Below, in pieces: positions 6,777-9,108 of a stretch of 9,108 nucleotides of DNA. The position numbers were made by a program, and so were the translations under genes. Below the pieces are notes generated by a model. That model did no database searches, was not told the DNA's origin, and was given only the letters and a program-made list of their open reading frames with translations. Each line of letters starts with the position of its first letter. The first letter of the stretch is position 1. Source of the DNA: JAFDZV01 sp048594725 (lineage in GTDB: Bacteria; Bacteroidota; Ignavibacteria; OLB7); NCBI GenBank assembly GCA_048594725.1, contig JBMDXA010000130.1, positions 1-9,108 of the forward strand, read 5' to 3'.

Positions 6777-7148
6777 CAGGATACCGGGCAGAGATTGCGG
6801 GATTCAAGAGAGCGGACCGTTGCGAGTACTGGAACGTCGGAGTCCGGGATGCAAGTTATCACCCTACCGCGAATAAACACGAATCTTGATGGAATGGGTG
6901 TGGGGCGGCCTCTACCGTATCGTGCGTTGGAGATGAAATCTTCGCGAATGGGAAGGGGAATAGGATAAGATATAGAAAGGATGGGAGTGGGGGATGGAGA
7001 TGGATGGGGGCGTGCCGGGTGCCTGCCGGGCGCCCGCCGGGGGCGGGGTACCGGGGGCGAAATGGATGTTTTCGCCCATACCGGCTCCTGACCACCTCCT
7101 GACCACCTCCTGATGTCCCTTGTGACTATCCGCATTCCGCTGGGGGCG
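6777..7148. other. Intergenic region upstream of dnaE
   Basis: These 372 bases between the GNAT stop and the dnaE start (both minus strand) should hold the dnaE promoter, but no -35/-10 pair is convincing. Visible structure: CGAATAAACACGAAT (6870-6884), a string that, from memory, occurs between genes in many unrelated bacteria; a 65-base run without any C on the plus strand (6946-7010), so a pyrimidine/A leader in a dnaE transcript; GC-rich CCGGG repeats at 7014-7060; and the 11-bp tandem repeat at 7085-7115. A 55-codon minus-strand frame starting at 7079 is discussed under findings. Confidence 0.55.
7085..7115. repeat. 11-bp tandem repeat containing AGGAGG on minus strand
   Basis: CTCCTGACCAC occurs at 7085-7095 and 7096-7106 and starts a third time at 7107 (CTCCTGATG). 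On the minus strand each copy reads GTGGTCAGGAG, and the junctions create AGGAGGT, a perfect Shine-Dalgarno core. It starts about 34 bp past the GNAT stop. The period equals about one DNA helical turn. Confidence 0.8.
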
Positions 7149-7709
7149 CTACGCGATCCGGCACTGCCCGTCCATCAGGTAGTCGCTCCCGGTGAGCTCC
7201 AGAAGGATCGTCCGTATCCCGCGGTTCCTCTCGTTATCGAACTGCGCTATCTCTTTCATGCCGATCTTCTCGGCCACATGGCGCGAGCCGTGGTGGTCAT
7301 GCGCCATATTGGCGTGCAGGACGGGGAGGCCCAGGGTTCCGAACCCGTAATCGCGTAGCGCGGCCGCCGCCTCGGTAGCCAGCCCCTTGCCCCACCAGGG
7401 ATGATGGATGATATAGCCGAGGTCGTAGACGTCGATACCGTTTACCGTGGTGCGGACGATGCCGGCATCGCCGATGGGCTCGCCGGTTTCGCGAAGGATC
7501 ATCGCGTAGCGTCCGAATCCGCTCTCCTGGTATCGCCCCAGGTTCCGTGCAATCCATTCCTCCGTCTGCTGTGGGGTGAACGGTACGGGCCAGAACCGCA
7601 TCGTCAGCGGATCGGAGAGGATGGGGTACAGCCACTCCGCATCCGACGGCACGAGTTGCCGCAGAAGCAGGCGGGGCGTTTCGATGGTGGGGGCCGGGGG
7701 CTGATGCAT
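7149..7709 (-). CDS. GNAT family N-acetyltransferase (RimJ/RimL type)
   Basis: A complete 186-residue protein of the Acetyltransf_3 group, cytosolic, transferring acetyl from acetyl-CoA to an amino group. ETPRLLLR (10-17) is the characteristic first strand. The acetyl-CoA pyrophosphate loop is in GYIIHHPWWGKGLATEA (98-114), with GKGLA as the Q/R-x-x-G-x-G/A equivalent, though the position usually held by Gln or Arg is a Trp. The helix after it, SRHVAEKIGM (142-151), matches the usual 'SxxVxEKxGF' segment. Homologues modify ribosomal protein N-termini, antibiotics or small amines, and the substrate cannot be read here. A GGAG (7719-7716) lies 6 bases before the ATG, supporting this start. A 24-bp palindrome sits 31 bases upstream of the start codon, suggesting regulated expression. 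Confidence 0.9.
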   Translation of the reverse strand: MHQPPAPTIETPRLLLRQLVPSDAEWLYPILSDPLTMRFWPVPFTPQQTEEWIARNLGRYQESGFGRYAMILRETGEPIGDAGIVRTTVNGIDVYDLGYIIHHPWWGKGLATEAAAALRDYGFGTLGLPVLHANMAHDHHGSRHVAEKIGMKEIAQFDNERNRGIRTILLELTGSDYLMDGQCRIA

Positions 7710-7739
7710 TGCTGGCTCCGTTGGCTGGAATGGTTGTAC

Positions 7740-7763
7740 TCTTGATATCGGATGATATCAAGA
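7740..7763. promoter_or_regulatory. 24-bp palindrome upstream of GNAT gene
   Basis: TCTTGATATC (7740-7749) and GATATCAAGA (7754-7763) are perfect 10-bp arms around GGAT. The element ends 31 bp before the GNAT start codon. The length and the AT-rich, two-fold symmetric form are typical of an operator for a dimeric repressor. In RNA it would be a 10-bp hairpin in the leader, without a following T-run. The regulator is unknown and not encoded nearby. Confidence 0.65.
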
Positions 7764-7953
7764 TCGGCGAGCATTCCGCTCTCCCGATCGAAAAACATAC
7801 TGATCTCGCGCCAGGTAGAAAAATGAACATCTGTAAAAGAGAAATGAAAAAAAAATATGAAGCATCGGCAGGAACTGTGGGTCTGAAATTCTTCATTCGG
7901 TGCTCCCATATATCTCGATTTTATGTCAATGGTTTGCCGGAAGGCCAATACCA

Positions 7954-7986
7954 GTACATGTTGATGTACCGTACATGATGATGTAC
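7954..7986. promoter_or_regulatory. Tandem 16-bp palindromes (operator-like)
   Basis: GTACAT-GTTG-ATGTAC (7954-7969) and GTACAT-GATG-ATGTAC (7971-7986) are two perfect palindromes separated by one C, with a repeat period of 17. This gives four alternating half-sites, and the inner two also pair across the single C. The pair ends 5 bp upstream of the -35 box at 7992, a position typical of activator sites or upstream operators for the plus-strand gene at 8078. The binding protein is unknown. Confidence 0.75.
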
Positions 7987-7991
7987 CCCTC

Positions 7992-8020
7992 TTGACCGCG
8001 TATATCCGCCAGCGTATTTT
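7992..8020 (+). promoter_or_regulatory. Sigma70-like promoter
   Basis: TTGACC (7992-7997) and TATTTT (8015-8020) are separated by exactly 17 bases. The -35 box matches the consensus at five of six positions, and the -10 box is weaker (four of six). A start near 8027 would give a leader of about 50 bases before the ATG at 8078. The twin palindromes would then be centred near -65 and -48. If the organism is a Bacteroidota member with a different -7 consensus, this assignment would weaken. Confidence 0.55.
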
Positions 8021-8065
8021 GATGAAAAATCTCAAATCCCCCGCCACACATCACTTCACCATATG

Positions 8066-8071
8066 AAGGAG
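8066..8071 (+). promoter_or_regulatory. Ribosome binding site AAGGAG
   Basis: AAGGAG stands 6 bases before the ATG at 8078 and decides that start over the in-frame ATG at 8063, which lies upstream of the Shine-Dalgarno site. It is the clearest ribosome site of the window. Confidence 0.8.
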
Positions 8072-8077
8072 TACGCA

Positions 8078-9108
8078 ATGTCATTGTCTTCACCCGTTCG
8101 TGCATTTTCAGCGCCACGCAATCGAATTATCGTTTCATCATTCCTGTCGCTCCTGTTTGCCGCATCGGCTGCGTTCAGCCAGCCTGATGTCGTGATGCGG
8201 GATTGCATTGCCGATAATGGGGATATCTCAGGGGCGGGATATAATTGCGGCGGAGCTATCTATTACAGTCCGGATGTCTGGATCAGGCAGAACAACGATG
8301 GCGGGACGATCGACCAGGCACCGATCGTGGGGCAGACCGCATATGTCAATGTGACTCTGCATAATCGTGGTACCGCCACCTCGGCCTGCGGCGTGCTGGC
8401 CGTGTATTACCGGGATGCCGGTCTCACCCCTGGAAACTGGCCGACGCACTGGATAGGCTTCACTATCGCCGGCGCCATTCGCGGCGATGTGGTAGGTCAC
8501 CTTGATGTCTGCGAGATGGCTCCCGGCGAGACCCGGACCGTTGTGATTCCCTGGAACAATGTTCCCGCCAATATCGGCGTGCATCACTGCCTTCTGGCGC
8601 GCTGGGTCTCGAGCGACGATCCCATGCAGACCCCCGAGGGGCTGAATTTCTATCCGAATGTCGTCGGCAACAACAACGTCGTTCACCGGAATTGCCAGCC
8701 GACGATACCGGGCGTTCCCAATACCCCGGTTGTGATTTTCAATACGAGGGACCGTGAGGTAACAACGACGCTGAAGATGGGCATCCTCGAGACCGAGGAG
8801 GGGGGCAATGTCTTCGACGATATCCCCGGGTTCAGCGTCAAGCTCACATTCGATGATGAGACATTCGAGAGGTGGCTGGCAACGGGAGGAGAGGGAAACA
8901 ACATCCGGCCGGTTCCGGGTGAGCGTGCGGTGATCGTGGAGGGGCCGGATGCCTCCATCGACGGGCTGATGATCCCGGCGGCGGATGCTGCCGACGAAGG
9001 ATACAGCGAGATCGTTGTCGGTGTCGAAATGCTCTATCCCGCTGATATGCCGGACCTCCATGGAAAGCGCGTCTGGACGATGGAGCAGCATGATGTGCTC
9101 ACCGACGA
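8078..9108 (+). CDS. Secreted CARDB-like domain protein, 3' truncated by window
   Basis: The frame is open from ATG 8078 to the window edge (343 full codons) with no stop. Residues 1-34 are a Sec signal peptide: Arg8, Arg14 and Arg16 in the n-region, a hydrophobic core at about 17-33, and probable cleavage after AFS before Gln35. Residues about 60-180 look like a CARDB-type Ig-like domain: SPDVWIR (64-70), VGQTAYVNVTLHNRG (84-98), a Tyr-Tyr strand (110-111), MAPGETRTVVIPW (147-159) and HHCLLARW (169-176). Cysteines 43, 57, 104, 145, 171 and 206 suggest disulfides. From about 208 on, a second less recognisable beta-rich segment continues to the edge. CARDB domains occur in exported proteases, adhesins and surface proteins, often with a C-terminal sorting domain. 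Whether this one has a catalytic or sorting domain lies beyond the window. Signal peptide, ribosome site and promoter agree on the start. Confidence 0.88.
   Translation, partial: MSLSSPVRAFSAPRNRIIVSSFLSLLFAASAAFSQPDVVMRDCIADNGDISGAGYNCGGAIYYSPDVWIRQNNDGGTIDQAPIVGQTAYVNVTLHNRGTATSACGVLAVYYRDAGLTPGNWPTHWIGFTIAGAIRGDVVGHLDVCEMAPGETRTVVIPWNNVPANIGVHHCLLARWVSSDDPMQTPEGLNFYPNVVGNNNVVHRNCQPTIPGVPNTPVVIFNTRDREVTTTLKMGILETEEGGNVFDDIPGFSVKLTFDDETFERWLATGGEGNNIRPVPGERAVIVEGPDASIDGLMIPAADAADEGYSEIVVGVEMLYPADMPDLHGKRVWTMEQHDVLTD

Larger units (their letters stand above)
7710..8077. other. Divergent control region
   Basis: This is the intergenic space between the minus-strand GNAT gene and the plus-strand secreted-protein gene, AT-richer than its surroundings, with an A9 run at 7847-7855. 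It holds the palindrome at 7740-7763 (GNAT side), the twin palindromes at 7954-7986, and the promoter and ribosome site of the plus-strand gene. A 51-codon plus-strand frame from ATG 7823 to a stop at 7978 is possible but unsupported. Confidence 0.6.

Noticed and set aside
7823..7978. Possible 51-codon plus-strand gene in the divergent region
   Set aside because: It has only a weak AGG upstream, no recognisable product, and its end falls in the twin palindromes, which are better explained as a control element.
8228..9091. 287-codon minus-strand frame opposite the secreted protein
   Set aside because: The plus-strand frame has a signal peptide, ribosome site, promoter and domain signature; the minus frame has none.

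Overview
The window reads as an ordinary chromosomal stretch of a GC-rich (roughly 60 % by eye) Gram-negative-type bacterium. A lipoprotein with a clear lipobox, a secreted protein with a signal peptide ending just before Gln and a CARDB-like beta domain, few Shine-Dalgarno sites, and a DnaE of the PHP-containing ~1160-residue type would all suit the Bacteroidota/Chlorobiota (Ignavibacteria/Kapabacteria-like) group. That placement is an inference from style, not from a marker search. No phage, transposase, CRISPR, rRNA or tRNA signature is visible.

Layout. 1-396: non-coding, with a textbook intrinsic terminator (133-175) for a plus-strand transcript that ends left of, or at, the window edge. 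397-1167 (minus): small lipoprotein of unknown function. 1168-1866: about 700 bp without a convincing gene, its right part filled by three blocks of a period-7 repeat (unit TCGAAAA). 1867-3099 (minus): class I PLP aminotransferase (aspartate aminotransferase-like), whose last codons and stop lie inside the third repeat block. 3100-3296: short intergenic stretch with small GC hairpins and a fourth repeat block that begins 9 bases after the dnaE stop. 3297-6776 (minus): complete dnaE, replicative DNA polymerase III alpha subunit with an apparently intact PHP metal site. 6777-7148: non-coding leader region of dnaE with a C-free 65-base run and an 11-bp tandem repeat. 7149-7709 (minus): GNAT N-acetyltransferase of the RimJ/RimL type. 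7710-8077: divergent, AT-richer control region with a 24-bp palindrome next to the GNAT start and, on the other side, a pair of tandem 16-bp palindromes directly upstream of a sigma70-like promoter. 8078-9108 (plus): 5' part of a secreted protein that runs off the right edge.

The genes do not form an obvious pathway: replication, amino-acid metabolism, acetylation and two cell-envelope/exported proteins sit side by side with wide spacers, so most are probably transcribed separately. The most interesting signals are non-coding: the heptamer repeat blocks placed at the 3' ends of two consecutive genes, and the two different palindromic operator-like arrays in the 7710-8077 divergent region.
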